In this document: piece after piece, positions 35,856 through 45,924 of the stretch | Numbering within the stretch: the stretch's first letter is position 1 | Layout: each line of letters begins with the position of its first letter | Assembly (NCBI RefSeq): GCF_036416795.1 | Contig: NZ_CP143867.1 | Span: forward strand, 372,001-436,000 | Source: Bacteroides sp. MSB163 | GTDB lineage: Bacteria > Bacteroidota > Bacteroidia > Bacteroidales > Bacteroidaceae | Direction of reading: 5' to 3' | Length of the DNA: 64,000 nt | Position numbers and translations under genes: made by a program | The notes under the pieces: model-generated | Told to the model about the DNA's origin: nothing | Seen by the model: only the letters and a program-made list of their open reading frames with translations | The model's database searches: none

Positions 35856-35932
35856 AATTATGAATTACAAATAACGAATAACAACAGGTTCCATGATGCT
35901 ACATTGCAATTCGTAATTTGTAATTCGTAATT
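35856..35932. repeat. AT-rich inverted and tandem repeat between mutL and the small membrane protein gene
   Basis: AATTATGAATTACAAATAACGAAT (35856-35879, given here as two halves) pairs with 35908-35932 with few mismatches, and the left side repeats AATTATG three times. The element fills nearly the whole 104-bp spacer and resembles dispersed AATTACGAATT-type repeats seen between Bacteroides genes. Confidence 0.6.
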
Positions 35933-35935
35933 AAA

Positions 35936-36226
35936 TTAAATGATTCCGGTGCTTATGGCATACCACAAGTATATCAGCAAAGCAATAATCACCAGTATTA
36001 CCCCCAAGTGTACCGGTTTACGCCCGCTTTCCTTGCGTCGTTTCAAGTGGGTAGTGCCTTCTACGAATTTTCCCCGGATATCTTCCGGTGAAAATTCCTT
36101 CTCAGGCAACATTCCCAATTCACGTTTGGCGTTTTCTTCCATCTTCGCCAACTTTTCTTTCCGCTCATCCACATATATATATGGATGATTAAAGCCACGA
36201 GGCTTTCTCATTGTGAACATTCCCAT
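35936..36226 (-). CDS. Small conserved membrane protein
   Basis: The 96-residue protein has a basic and acidic soluble part (MRKPRGFNHPYIYVDERKEK, then EENAKRELG) and a single C-terminal membrane helix (GVILVIIALLIYLWYAI). The organisation suggests an inner-membrane tail-anchored protein. It sits between the OstA-like gene (6 bp upstream) and mutL and is probably co-transcribed. I do not recognise a family function. Confidence 0.7.
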   Translation of the reverse strand: MGMFTMRKPRGFNHPYIYVDERKEKLAKMEENAKRELGMLPEKEFSPEDIRGKFVEGTTHLKRRKESGRKPVHLGVILVIIALLIYLWYAISTGII

Positions 36227-36231
36227 AGCGC

Positions 36232-37893
36232 TTATTTATTTCTTTTTATATTCATATTCCTTGGTGAAACTATAGGCTTACGGTCTGATTTCTGCAATTG
36301 TTCGCCAGCCTTTTTACCTCTCCACTCAAATATATCTTCCTTATTCCTCGGTCGGATATAGTCGAACCAGACAAAAGGCGGCAGCTTATATTTATCAGCC
36401 GGAATCTGGTCCATCGGATAGAGCGTACCATTCGCTTTCCCTATAAAGGCTCCTTGCTCCATACGCCTTTCCTTCAGCAACATACGCAGGAAACTGCCCT
36501 CAGAATAGTTCAATCCTATCATGGTACTGTCTTTATCATCTATCGGATAGAAGACAACCAGCACATTACCGTTCACATCCACCTGACGCATATCTCCGCC
36601 GACAAAAAAGCCTTTCATCTCTTTGCCCGTCACCTGGTTGTAGTGAACAGAGTCTTTCTGCTCCACAGCCAAAGCCTGATTAATGATGTGCGCCCAGTCT
36701 ATGGTACTGTCATTCATATAGACTTTAATTTCCTCACCCAACAGTTGCTGTGAGCCATGCCACAAGATAGGATCAGTATACATCGTCATACAAGAGTCTT
36801 TAGAATTATATACCAAAGAATCGCATACTGCCTGAACATCCGTACGGTAAGCACGTACTTTATGATACACCCTCATCTCACGAAACATGGAGTCCGTATT
36901 TATATGATAGGTAATCAACCGCAGTGTATCACCGTGCATAAACAAACTGTCACCTTGTGAATAATCAATGGCAACCGCACGTTGAGTGGCAAGTGCACTT
37001 CCCGTAATCTCATTGTAGAAGCAATAGTTACCCGTGAGCATATTCCTGTTAATGGTATCATTCATCTGCACATTGTCAAACGCTTCACCATATCCCAAAA
37101 CACGATCATAGAAAATACTGTCACCCGTCAGTTTCTTGCCTTCGTTGGTCAGCACGGAACGATCCAGCAGTTCAGCCTGCTCTGTAGTGGTGTTATAAAT
37201 ACCTCGTTCGGAATAGATGTGGTTCTTATCACTCACAATATCCGAAGGACCCAGAATCGTAGCAATCTTCGTATCGGTGCTATATTTCAGGGTATCCGAA
37301 GTCAATACGAATTTCGGATTTACCAGCTTCACATCATGATTGAATACGGAAATCTTCGTAGCCGGACTATATTCTCCCCACTCGGAAGTCAGCACATTCT
37401 CTTCATCGGTCAATGTGCCGCCATCGAAGTAATAGCCCAAATTATACAGACGGTCGTAGTTTAAACTATCCGTTGTCAATACCGTATTCCGGTTAATCAT
37501 GCGGACATTCTCACGAAGCATTGCCAACTGCGACATACCGTCATAATACAGATAATCTCCATAAATAAAGAGCGTATCCCCCTGTTCCATACGGACATTA
37601 CCGAAAGCTTCCACCGAATTTGTCTTCTCGTAAATCAACGCACTGTCACAGTACATATACATACTGTCATGGCGCAGCTTTACCGACCGGATCAGAATCT
37701 GAACATCCGGAAGCAGGATTTTATCCGCCTGCGCCTCCTCAGCGTGAAGCAAATCAACCCGGGTTTTCTTCTTTTCCGGCTGTTTCTGCTTATCCTGGGC
37801 ACTCAGCAAACAGATGCCAAACAGGCATAGAAGGCCTGTGAGAAGGAATCTATGCCTGTTCAGAAAATTATTTCTTGTATTTTTCTTCTGCAT
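36232..37893 (-). CDS. OstA/LptA-like organic-solvent-tolerance protein
   Basis: The 553-residue protein has a membrane-targeting N-terminus (FLLTGLLCLFGICLLSAQ) and long runs of short strands in the OstA/LptA pattern, for example EAFGNVRMEQGDTLFIYGDY and NRNTVLTTDSLNYDRLYN, repeated several times. Such beta-jellyroll domains bridge the periplasm and carry LPS in LptA. It is downstream of three SurA/PpiC-type genes, so a role in outer-membrane assembly is supported by context. The C-terminal 60 residues are basic. Confidence 0.8.
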   Translation of the reverse strand: MQKKNTRNNFLNRHRFLLTGLLCLFGICLLSAQDKQKQPEKKKTRVDLLHAEEAQADKILLPDVQILIRSVKLRHDSMYMYCDSALIYEKTNSVEAFGNVRMEQGDTLFIYGDYLYYDGMSQLAMLRENVRMINRNTVLTTDSLNYDRLYNLGYYFDGGTLTDEENVLTSEWGEYSPATKISVFNHDVKLVNPKFVLTSDTLKYSTDTKIATILGPSDIVSDKNHIYSERGIYNTTTEQAELLDRSVLTNEGKKLTGDSIFYDRVLGYGEAFDNVQMNDTINRNMLTGNYCFYNEITGSALATQRAVAIDYSQGDSLFMHGDTLRLITYHINTDSMFREMRVYHKVRAYRTDVQAVCDSLVYNSKDSCMTMYTDPILWHGSQQLLGEEIKVYMNDSTIDWAHIINQALAVEQKDSVHYNQVTGKEMKGFFVGGDMRQVDVNGNVLVVFYPIDDKDSTMIGLNYSEGSFLRMLLKERRMEQGAFIGKANGTLYPMDQIPADKYKLPPFVWFDYIRPRNKEDIFEWRGKKAGEQLQKSDRKPIVSPRNMNIKRNK

Positions 37894-37919
37894 ACAAAAA
37901 GTTAGTGTATCACCCGGGA

Positions 37920-39284
37920 TCAGTCTTTAATCCACCCCGGATACTTAAATGTACAGTTCTTCCAATTTTCGTTGATACGCACGTACGTATGCTTTTGTTT
38001 TTCGCGAATCCATTTATCCAGCATCTCGTCACGACGTTTCTCCAATACAATTTCCTTCAGGTTCTGATAGTCTTCCGAAATAGTTGCTTTGTGTCCGTTG
38101 ATGCGGCTTTTTAGTTTCACGATTACACATTCTTCTTTACCGGTCTTCTGCGGAATCATAGTGAATGCCTCGGAGATTTCTCCTACTTTCATCTTATCCA
38201 CCACTTTAGCAATCTCGGGCGGAAGTTCCTGCATCTCAAACTTTGATGTATTGGTTTGAGGGTTAGGTAACAGACCGTGATTGTTACGTGTATCCTTATC
38301 CTGTGAAAGTACGGAAGCTGCTTCTTCAAAAGTAAACTTACCATTACGGATGTCATCGGCAATAGAGTCCAGACGGGCAGTACCTGCCATCAGTGCTTCT
38401 TCCGGTACGTGTGGCTTCAACAAGATATGGCGTACTTTGATACGGTCACCACGTTTTTCCATCAACTGGATAATGTGGAAGCCATATTCAGACTCTACAA
38501 TCTTGGAAACCTTATTGGGGTCTTGCAGATTGAAAGCCACATTAGCAAATGCTGGATCCAGATAACCACGTCCCGTAAATGGCATTTCGCCACCATTGAT
38601 AGCCGTACCACGGTCATCGGAATACAAACGTGCCAACATAGAGAAGCTTTCTCCCTTATTCACACGATCCGTATATTCGCGCAGACGACTTTTTACATCT
38701 TCAATTTCCTCCAAAGGAATTTTCGGTTGCTGTGTGATGATCTGCACCTCTACCTGAGTAGGGATATAAGGAATACTGTCCTGCGGCAAATCCTTGAAGT
38801 GACGGCGCACCTCTGCCGGAGTGATTTTAATCTCTCCTACCAGTTTCTGCTGCATTCTCTGCACTTTCAATCCTTCACGGGCATTGTCGCGCAAAGCTTC
38901 GCGAATCTGACTGGATGTCTTATTGAAGTATTCCTCCATCTTTTCACGCGAACCGATATTGGCGATATACATATTCGTCATCTGGTCCACACGTTGGATC
39001 ACCTCACTTTCAGAAACTTCAATACTATCGAGAGCAGCCTGATGCAAAAACAGCTTTTGTACTGCTATTTCTTCAGGAATCACACAGTAGGGATCACCGT
39101 CAAATTTACGCCCTTCGTACAGAGCACTCATCCGAGCTTCTTCTACTTCAGACTTCAATATAGCCTCGTCGCCCACTACCCAAACTACTTCGTCAATCAC
39201 GTTGTCTTGTCCATAAACGGCAGAACCGGTCATCAGCGCCAAGGCACATAAAACTACAAACTTAAAGTTCATAAAATTTTTCAT
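37920..39284 (-). CDS. SurA-like periplasmic peptidyl-prolyl isomerase, two rotamase domains
   Basis: The 454-residue protein has a signal peptide (LALMTGSAVYGQ), an N-terminal SurA-type chaperone domain (VDEVVWVVGDEAILKSEVEE) and two parvulin domains: YIPTQVEVQIITQQ...GEMPFTGRGYLDPAFANVAF and KVRHILLKPHV...NHGLLPNPQT. This is the SurA layout. It helps fold outer-membrane proteins in the periplasm. It is the third of three SurA/PpiC-type genes in the operon. Confidence 0.88.
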   Translation of the reverse strand: MKNFMNFKFVVLCALALMTGSAVYGQDNVIDEVVWVVGDEAILKSEVEEARMSALYEGRKFDGDPYCVIPEEIAVQKLFLHQAALDSIEVSESEVIQRVDQMTNMYIANIGSREKMEEYFNKTSSQIREALRDNAREGLKVQRMQQKLVGEIKITPAEVRRHFKDLPQDSIPYIPTQVEVQIITQQPKIPLEEIEDVKSRLREYTDRVNKGESFSMLARLYSDDRGTAINGGEMPFTGRGYLDPAFANVAFNLQDPNKVSKIVESEYGFHIIQLMEKRGDRIKVRHILLKPHVPEEALMAGTARLDSIADDIRNGKFTFEEAASVLSQDKDTRNNHGLLPNPQTNTSKFEMQELPPEIAKVVDKMKVGEISEAFTMIPQKTGKEECVIVKLKSRINGHKATISEDYQNLKEIVLEKRRDEMLDKWIREKQKHTYVRINENWKNCTFKYPGWIKD

Positions 39285-39298
39285 TCTGTGTATCTAAA

Positions 39299-40141
39299 CT
39301 AATTATATTTAATCTCATTCTTCTTCACTGCCTGCTGATACAAGTCATCCTTCACTTTTTTCATAAACTCCACTTGTTTCAGGTTCAGCATCATATCTTT
39401 CACTTTAGGGCGCGCAAACTCATAAGGCTCCTGCTCACCCACCGAACGAAAATCACTCACATTCAGGAAATAATAAAACGCCGTATCTTTCAATTCGATA
39501 TGACGGTTCTTATTCACATAATCTTCTACTTCGGGTACTTTCAATGGTATCAGATCAAGCACATCTGCCATCGGTACCCATTTATCATAAAAGTACTCGT
39601 ACTTCACGGCATTCTGCAAGCTATACTTTTCCAGATGTTCCACTGCATCTTGCGTAGCTGCTTTATACCAACGACGTACATTGTTTAGTTGTGGTGCGGT
39701 GAGGGGGACTTTGATGAACAACCCCTGCATCAGCGGCCGTTCCAACCTGAAAAGCTCTTTATTCTTTTCATAATAGTCCGCCAACTCTCCCTCTGAAATT
39801 TCATTCGAGAGTCTTTGGTGAATCAATGCCTGCTGATAGGTGTGCATAATCAGCGCCTTGCGATAATTCTCCACAAGTTTCTCAATCTCCCCGTTATCGG
39901 GAATATTACTCTGCGCTTTCTCATATAATAAGACATCTTCCACCCAATTGCGGATATAATGTTCTGCGAACAGTAAACTATCATCTTTCGACAATCTCGC
40001 CGGAAGCGCAGATTGCAAGTCTTCCCGGTAAAGGAAATTGCCGTCCAATTCCACCAGTGGTGTCTTTCCTTTATGGTCGTGTTGCTCGCTACAGGCCACA
40101 CACAAAAGGATGGAGAGGAGTGCCAGGAAAAATATTCGCAT
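39299..40141 (-). CDS. SurA-N-like lipoprotein
   Basis: The 280-residue protein has a lipoprotein signal (LALLSILLCVAC) and a helical SurA-N-like region (LDGNFLYREDLQSALPARLS; EISEGELADYYEKNKELF). It has no clear parvulin rotamase motif, so it may act as a chaperone only. It lies 14 bp upstream of the SurA-like gene in the same operon. The assignment rests on helix pattern and context. Confidence 0.7.
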   Translation of the reverse strand: MRIFFLALLSILLCVACSEQHDHKGKTPLVELDGNFLYREDLQSALPARLSKDDSLLFAEHYIRNWVEDVLLYEKAQSNIPDNGEIEKLVENYRKALIMHTYQQALIHQRLSNEISEGELADYYEKNKELFRLERPLMQGLFIKVPLTAPQLNNVRRWYKAATQDAVEHLEKYSLQNAVKYEYFYDKWVPMADVLDLIPLKVPEVEDYVNKNRHIELKDTAFYYFLNVSDFRSVGEQEPYEFARPKVKDMMLNLKQVEFMKKVKDDLYQQAVKKNEIKYN

Positions 40142-40198
40142 TACCGATTGATATTTACTTTATTTCAAGGTACGAAGATAACGGTTTAATCGGTTGCA

Positions 40199-41740
40199 TC
40201 AGTGCTTATTAACGGTTTTTAAAACCTCTTGGTTTATTTCAACCTTAGCGGTGCTCCGTAATTGTGCAATCCAACGCTCCTCCAAATAGTTCTGATAATC
40301 GCCTACAAGCAGTACACGCACCTCTTGATAAGTCTCCGGCCCCTTCACCTTTTCACCCAGAAAAGTGGTAAAAGGAAATGACGTCATAGGTTCAGCTTTC
40401 CCCTTTTTGAAGATTTCTTCATCTACATAAGCATTATCTCCGGGAGCAAATAAGCCTTGTTCTGCCTGCACTTGCCGCGTCTTTGCATTAAACGTCAGCC
40501 GGATGGCATTCTGCCACTCCTCTTCCGGCAGAGATTTCAGGAATTTACGGGCTTGCTTTCCAAGCTTTTTCGTTGTAGTATGTAACACAATTCCTTTATA
40601 ACGGGGGACTTTCCAATGATAATCCGAATGATGCTTTTCAAAATAGGCCGCCAGTCCGACCTCATCTGAAGGTACACGTTCCCAAATCTCCCGGTTACTG
40701 ATTTCAAACAGTAACATTCCATTCCGATACTCTTGCATGAGCATACGGAATTCCGGATATTTATCTTCCAGACGACTATACTCATAATCCAGTACGGACT
40801 TCATGATAAATCCTTTCAGCTGGCGTTGCACACCCTGAGGGTGGGAAGCTACAAAACCGGCAAACATCTTTCCTGTATATTCCCTGCCGTCAAGTGTAAA
40901 CAGTCTCTTATCCGTCTGCCCTTTTGATAGCAATTCATCCACTCCAGTCTTATCTTCCGTATATTGATATTCCTTTTTCAGCTTTTCCACCAGAGCTTCC
41001 GTCCCTCTGTCCATTCCGTTACGACGGCTCTGGCGACGCATGATTTCATCCTTCACTTTTTCAAAGGGCAGGATGTCTTTCCGTTCAATCACCTTGACAA
41101 TATGAATGCCTTGCGGTGTAAAAAAAGGTCGGGATATCTCTCCTTGTTTTAATGCAAATACAATATCTTCAAACTCGACAGGCATTTGTAACCAACTTAC
41201 CCAAAAAGATTTTTTTTCATCGGAGAAATTACGTACACACTCATCAAAGTCCGCCTGCCCATTCTGCAATGCGGCATAAAGAGAATCCATCCGAGCTTCC
41301 ACAGAACGCAGCACATGACTGGTTACTGTTTGGGGAAGAGATTTAAAGATATGACTTACCCGTATCTGTCCGGCACGATTATTAGCTTTCATTTTATCAT
41401 ATACTTGACGGGCTGCAAGCTCTGATACAGACTCATCCGTCAAATAAGCTTTTGCCAACTGGCGACGGTATCCCTCCAGTTCTTCACGAAAAGCCCGGGT
41501 AGTATCCAATCCGGCAGCTTCGGCTGCAGCGACTTTCAGCTTAAAATTCACAAACAAATCAACATATTCACTCAATGTTTTCTGTTCGATACCAGCAAGG
41601 GCATTATTCTTATTATAGATATATTCGAACTCCGAACGGAGAATTTCTTCCCCGTTAATACGCATCAACACCGGATCTTGCTGAGCAAAAACCGCCAATC
41701 CCAGGCAAAGGAGAATTATTGTCAATCCACTTCTTATCAT
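40199..41740 (-). CDS. PpiC/SurA-type peptidyl-prolyl isomerase
   Basis: I choose the start at 41740 because it gives the signal peptide MIRSGLTIILLCLGLAVFAQ; the ATG at 41806 adds a charged leader. The 513-residue protein has a SurA-N-type helical region (EEILRSEFEYIYNKNNALAG) and a rotamase domain (RVSHIFKSLPQ...FWVSWLQMPVEFEDIVFALKQGEISRPF). The long C-terminal half has no clear second rotamase domain. It is first in the group of three chaperone genes behind guaB, separated from guaB by a terminator. Confidence 0.85.
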   Translation of the reverse strand: MIRSGLTIILLCLGLAVFAQQDPVLMRINGEEILRSEFEYIYNKNNALAGIEQKTLSEYVDLFVNFKLKVAAAEAAGLDTTRAFREELEGYRRQLAKAYLTDESVSELAARQVYDKMKANNRAGQIRVSHIFKSLPQTVTSHVLRSVEARMDSLYAALQNGQADFDECVRNFSDEKKSFWVSWLQMPVEFEDIVFALKQGEISRPFFTPQGIHIVKVIERKDILPFEKVKDEIMRRQSRRNGMDRGTEALVEKLKKEYQYTEDKTGVDELLSKGQTDKRLFTLDGREYTGKMFAGFVASHPQGVQRQLKGFIMKSVLDYEYSRLEDKYPEFRMLMQEYRNGMLLFEISNREIWERVPSDEVGLAAYFEKHHSDYHWKVPRYKGIVLHTTTKKLGKQARKFLKSLPEEEWQNAIRLTFNAKTRQVQAEQGLFAPGDNAYVDEEIFKKGKAEPMTSFPFTTFLGEKVKGPETYQEVRVLLVGDYQNYLEERWIAQLRSTAKVEINQEVLKTVNKH

Positions 41741-41831
41741 AACTATTATCTTAGAAAAGAATAATGTAATAACGGGGAAACATCTTTTATATTGCCTCAA
41801 CACCAAACAGATGATGCCTTTTCTTTAAACG

Positions 41832-41873
41832 AAAAATACCCGGAAAAGTATTGGTTACTCCCCGGGTATTTCT
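41832..41873 (-). terminator. Terminator of guaB
   Basis: On the minus strand AAATACCCGGGG pairs with CCGGGTATTTTT across a 17-nt loop, with a final T-run. It separates guaB from the downstream isomerase operon, which therefore either has its own promoter or depends on read-through. Confidence 0.8.
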
Positions 41874-41891
41874 ATATAAATTACCTATATT

Positions 41892-43379
<1,488 letters not shown>

Positions 43380-43396
43380 TTAAAATTTATTGCGTG

Positions 43397-43404
43397 CAAA
43401 TATA
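43397..43404 (-). promoter_or_regulatory. Probable -7 box (TATATTTG) of guaB
   Basis: Plus CAAATATA is a perfect TAnnTTTG on the minus strand, 30 bp upstream of the guaB ATG. Confidence 0.55.
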
Positions 43405-43523
43405 CGGTTTTTCTTGTTTAACCACACTATGTCTGCATAAAAAGCTTATAACAGTTCACTTTTTTTAAACCGTATAGCCTCAAAATCCTTTTATTTCCTT
43501 TTCAAACGGACAGTAGCCGGACT

Positions 43524-43664
43524 GTACCCGAAACGTACTCAATATATACCTGGTCCGTATCCGGGACGTATCAGAACCGTACTTGCTCCGTACATTCTTC
43601 GGTCAGAAGTACCTCTGCACGGAGAAAGTACGGACTTGGTACGGAACAAGTACGTCCCAGGTAC
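43524..43664. repeat. GTAC-rich inverted repeat region downstream of GH92
   Basis: Nine GTAC tetranucleotides fall within 141 bp, far above chance. The left side (ACCTGGTCCGTATCC..., near 43548) and the right side (...GTACGTCCCAGGT, ending near 43662) are largely complementary, with CCGTAC and GTACGG pairs spaced at about one helical turn. It lies in the 329-bp spacer between the PUL end and guaB. It might fold into a large cruciform or stem-loop and may terminate the PUL transcript. No gene is seen here. Confidence 0.6.
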
Positions 43665-43696
43665 TATTTAGCTCCACAAAAAGAATATCCTTTTGC

Positions 43697-45919
43697 TTAT
43701 TTACTATAAGAATACGGAGCATCTTCAGGCTTTACTCCTCTTTCTTTATCAGGAACGCAATCCATGATCAGTTTAAGTTCACCGCCTTGCGTCAGTTCCT
43801 CATGTTTTAGGAAATTATGGGAGAAATTCTTCCCATTCAGAGTTGCCGAACGAATATAGCAATTATCCTCTGAAGCGTTTTCTACATGAATTACAAACTG
43901 TTTTCCTCCGGGCAAGGAAAGAGTTGTCTTATTGAACAACGGACTTCCCAGTACATATTCGGAAGCACCGGGGCATACGGGATAAAATCCCAATGCAGTG
44001 AATACATACCACGCCGAGGTCTGACCGTTATCTTCATCTCCGCAATAACCTTGCGGACCGGAGTTATACAGTTTGTTCAGCACATTGCGGGTATGGTATT
44101 GCGCTTTCCAGGGCTGACCTATATAATTATACAAATAGATAGCATGTTGCACGGGTTGATTTCCATGGGCATACTGCCCCATATTGAGTGCCACCATCTC
44201 AGCTATTTCATGGATAACGAAACCATAAGTACCATAATTAAACGTGTTAGGAGCCGTAAACATGGAATCAAGTCGTTCTGCCATTTGTTCATGACCACCC
44301 AGAAGCGTAGACAAACCTTCCGGATCATGGAATACGCTCCAGGTCCAATGCCAGGAACAGCCTTCAGTGAAAGGTCCTCCCCACTCGGTGGCGTCAAAGT
44401 TGTCACGCCACTTGCCATTGGTATCCCTTGCCCACATGAAACCTTTTTCGGGATAAAACAAATTGCGATAGTTCTGTGCCTTTTTATAATAGGCTTTCGC
44501 GATTTCCTGATTTCCAGTAGCTTCTGCAAAACGTGCCAGACACCAGTCAGCATAAGCATACTCCAGAGTTTTGGCTGTGGCCTCGGGCACTTCAGGATAA
44601 GGCACATAGCCTAAACGGTCGTATTCCTCATATCCGTCACGTCCTACCGATGCTATTTCTCCGCGTGCCTGCGTCTGATGTAACATGGCTTCCAAAGCTT
44701 TTTCTTTATCAAATGTCCGTATCCCTTTCATCCAGGCATCGGTAAGCAAAGAAATTGAATTGTTTCCGATCATACAGCCACGATGTCCGGGACTGGCCCA
44801 CTCTGGCATAAATCCACTTTCATCGTATGCATTCACTATGGACTGCATGATTCGTCCGCTAACCTCGGGATATGCCAGAGTAAACAATGGATGTACCGCA
44901 CGGAAAGTATCCCAGAATCCGTTATCAGTATACATATATCCGTCATGCAATTGTCCGTCATAAGGACTGTAATAAACAGGTTTGTTGTCCGAATCAAATT
45001 CATAGAACTCACGTGGAAATAAAAGGGTACGGTATAAGCATGAATAGAATGTTTTCTGCTGCTCATGTGTTCCGCCTTCCACCTGGATACGTCCCAATTG
45101 GTCATTCCATCTCTTTTTCGCTTCTGCTGAGACTTCTGCCAGTGAGCGCCCGGCCACTTCACGATTGAAATTCAGACGTGCCTGATCGTGACTAATAAAG
45201 GAGGAAGCTGTACGGACAGTCATTTTCTCGCCAGCTTCCAGTTGAAACTTAACGTACGCACAAGAATTTTCATCGATACCGGACTCGACAACGGGTTTAT
45301 CAAATTCGATAATAAAGTAATTAGCAAAGTTTTCGGGCACTCCACCATTATTATAATGAGTGATACCATAGATGCAGTTCTCTTCTTTGTCCCATACCAC
45401 ACTTCCACCGTGCTGATAAGCATCCACCACGATATACTGCCCTTGTTCCGAAGGATATGTAATCTCAAAAACAGCTCCGCGTGAAGTAGCGGACAATGCT
45501 GTACTGACTCCATTATCGAACTTTACCTGATAACAATCGGGAGCCGCTTTCTCATTTTCATGTGAAAAACGCATTCCACGTTTCTGATTATCCATAGTCA
45601 GTTCACCCCATACGGGCATAATGGAGAATGTTCCATAATCATTGATCCACGGACTGGGCTGGTGTGTCTGGCGAAAGCCTCTTATCAAGCTATCCTTATA
45701 TGTGTACATCCAGCCACTTCCATTTTCTCCTGTCTGCGGACTCCAGAAATTCATCCCCCAGGGTACAGCCACTGCCGGATAAGTATTGCCATGTGAAAAC
45801 TCGAAAGTCGACTCAGTTCCCATCAGTGGATTCACCAGAGATACTAAAGATACCTGAGACTTCTGTCCGCACGAAACGAGCAGAAGGCAAAGGTTGAAAA
45901 AGCAAATCAATTTCTTCAT
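43697..45919 (-). CDS. Glycoside hydrolase family 92 alpha-mannosidase (lipoprotein)
   Basis: The start at 45919 gives the lipoprotein signal MKKLICFFNLCLLLVSC; an ATG two codons upstream is possible. The roughly 740-residue mature protein shows GH92 signatures: VNPLMGTESTFEFSHGNTYPAV, GRNNSWE-type regions, WASPGHRGCMIGNNS, and the C-terminal GYCGDEDNGQTSAWYVFTAL. GH92 enzymes are calcium-dependent exo-alpha-mannosidases acting on N-glycan or mannan side chains. It ends the PUL, just behind the GxGYxYP gene, whose TAA overlaps the alternative ATG. Confidence 0.9.
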   Translation of the reverse strand: MKKLICFFNLCLLLVSCGQKSQVSLVSLVNPLMGTESTFEFSHGNTYPAVAVPWGMNFWSPQTGENGSGWMYTYKDSLIRGFRQTHQPSPWINDYGTFSIMPVWGELTMDNQKRGMRFSHENEKAAPDCYQVKFDNGVSTALSATSRGAVFEITYPSEQGQYIVVDAYQHGGSVVWDKEENCIYGITHYNNGGVPENFANYFIIEFDKPVVESGIDENSCAYVKFQLEAGEKMTVRTASSFISHDQARLNFNREVAGRSLAEVSAEAKKRWNDQLGRIQVEGGTHEQQKTFYSCLYRTLLFPREFYEFDSDNKPVYYSPYDGQLHDGYMYTDNGFWDTFRAVHPLFTLAYPEVSGRIMQSIVNAYDESGFMPEWASPGHRGCMIGNNSISLLTDAWMKGIRTFDKEKALEAMLHQTQARGEIASVGRDGYEEYDRLGYVPYPEVPEATAKTLEYAYADWCLARFAEATGNQEIAKAYYKKAQNYRNLFYPEKGFMWARDTNGKWRDNFDATEWGGPFTEGCSWHWTWSVFHDPEGLSTLLGGHEQMAERLDSMFTAPNTFNYGTYGFVIHEIAEMVALNMGQYAHGNQPVQHAIYLYNYIGQPWKAQYHTRNVLNKLYNSGPQGYCGDEDNGQTSAWYVFTALGFYPVCPGASEYVLGSPLFNKTTLSLPGGKQFVIHVENASEDNCYIRSATLNGKNFSHNFLKHEELTQGGELKLIMDCVPDKERGVKPEDAPYSYSK

Positions 45920-45924
45920 AAGCA

